In this document: positions 63,471-64,000 of the stretch, piece after piece | How positions within the stretch are numbered: position 1 is the first letter of the stretch | Layout of the letters: the number at the start of each line of letters is the position of its first letter | NCBI RefSeq assembly: GCF_001307315.1 | Contig: NZ_LGUC01000001.1 | Span: 62,001-126,000 of the forward strand | DNA from: Halolamina pelagica | GTDB lineage: Archaea; Halobacteriota; Halobacteria; Halobacteriales; Haloferacaceae | Length of the DNA: 64,000 bases | Reading direction: 5' to 3' | Position numbers and translations under genes: made by a program | The notes under the pieces: generated by a model | The model's input: the letters and a program-made list of their open reading frames with translations, nothing else | Databases searched by the model: none | Told to the model about the DNA's origin: nothing

Positions 63471-64000
63471 ATGACCAACGTCCTCTTTCTCGTCGTCGAC
63501 TCGTTACGGTACGATGCCGTCGCCGACGACGAGTTCGACACGCCGGCCCTCGACGAGCTCGCCGAGGACGCAGTCTCGTTCACGCGGTGTTTCGCCCAAG
63601 GGATCAGCACCGCGCCCTCGATGACGGCGATGCTCACTGGCCGCTACCCGCTGGACTACGGCGGCCACTGGTACCTCGAAGAATCCCAGCCGACGATGGC
63701 CGAACAGTTCCAGCGGAACGGCTACACCACGGGTGCGATCCACTCGAACCCGAACGTCTCCCGACTTCGAAACTTCGACCGCGGGTTCGACACGTTCGAG
63801 GAGAACATCCTTCCCTACGACCCGGACGGGCTCGTGGACAACGCGCCGGACTCGCTGCTCCGTTACGCGAATAAGGCCGCACGCATCCTTCGGCGCACGC
63901 CGTACCTCCCCGCGGAGAAGGTGAATCGGAGCCTCACAGAGTGGATCACCTCGACCGACGACCCGTGGTTCCTCTGGACGCAGTACATGGACGTCCACGG
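63471..64000 (+). CDS. Sulfatase family protein, 3' partial
   Basis: The first ~176 residues are seen. NVLFLVVDSLRYDAV has the metal-binding Asp, and STAPSMTAMLTGRYPLDYGG carries the nucleophile region (Ser/Thr, without a clear CxPxR formylglycine motif). The lack of the Cys-type motif suggests a phosphoryl- or other transferase of the AlkP fold. It runs off the right edge. Confidence 0.82.
   Translation, partial: MTNVLFLVVDSLRYDAVADDEFDTPALDELAEDAVSFTRCFAQGISTAPSMTAMLTGRYPLDYGGHWYLEESQPTMAEQFQRNGYTTGAIHSNPNVSRLRNFDRGFDTFEENILPYDPDGLVDNAPDSLLRYANKAARILRRTPYLPAEKVNRSLTEWITSTDDPWFLWTQYMDVH

Noticed and set aside
1..64000. CRISPR array, tRNA, rRNA, integrase or relaxase
   Set aside because: No regularly spaced repeats, no tRNA arm pattern and no tyrosine/serine recombinase or HUH motifs were found by reading. 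A profile search could still reveal a divergent one.

Overview
The window is haloarchaeal DNA. It has high GC, acidic proteins, Tat-type lipoprotein signals (RR followed by a GC lipobox), several families known only from haloarchaea (HalOD1, DUF7344, DUF7260, DUF7511), a TFB paralogue and Orc1/Cdc6 remains. No rRNA, tRNA, CRISPR array, integrase or relaxase was found.

Positions 1-24.8 kb look like ordinary accessory-chromosome or megaplasmid content. In order: the end of a spermidine/iron-type ABC permease; two Tat lipoproteins; an ADP-forming acyl-CoA synthetase with a phosphotransacetylase-like (DRTGG) partner; a SatD/DUF3307 pair; a His-rich CopB-type P1B-3 metal ATPase; a sodium:solute symporter with a small membrane partner; a minus-strand operon of class II HMG-CoA reductase, AtuA-like protein, AtuA-associated small domain and an unknown protein; an HD hydrolase; a complete ABC importer ending in a glycerophosphodiester phosphodiesterase; and a set of small haloarchaeal regulators and fragments.

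Positions 25.4-52.1 kb are a mobile element that looks conjugative. A VirD4/TraG-like coupling ATPase (minus strand) lies at its left side. A seven-gene T4SS-like operon at 44.3-51.9 kb carries a VirB2-like pilin candidate, a large N-glycosylation-rich surface protein, a lipoprotein, a VirB6-like polytopic protein, a VirB3/VirB4-N protein and a VirB4 ATPase. Between them are a TFB paralogue, a beta-carbonic anhydrase, at least six toxin-antitoxin-like pairs, an OB-fold SSB-like protein, an ArdC/ImmA-like antirestriction protein and several small unknown genes. Many of these accessory genes have a short GC hairpin just before the start codon. Three copies of an inverted repeat, TTAACCAACA-N22-TGTTGGTTAA, are spaced about 10 kb apart through the element. 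A 69-base remnant, about 90% identical to the start of the ardC-like gene, lies near the left edge of the window, outside the element.

Positions 52-64 kb are a surface-glycan region of lower GC. It holds a processive GT2 with a HEAT-repeat partner, a flippase, two AlkP-superfamily enzymes, a methyltransferase, a GT2 and a polytopic protein. In its middle (55.8-57.7 kb) is a graveyard with an epimerase 3' fragment, an orc1/cdc6 3' fragment, a pair of identical ORB-like repeats and a truncated, nonsense-interrupted sugar transferase.

Fourteen genes or positions across the whole window show a frame change that one restored G or C would repair, nearly always in a short G/C run. I read most of these as sequencing or assembly errors and not gene decay. 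Entries typed pseudogene for this reason may be intact in the organism.
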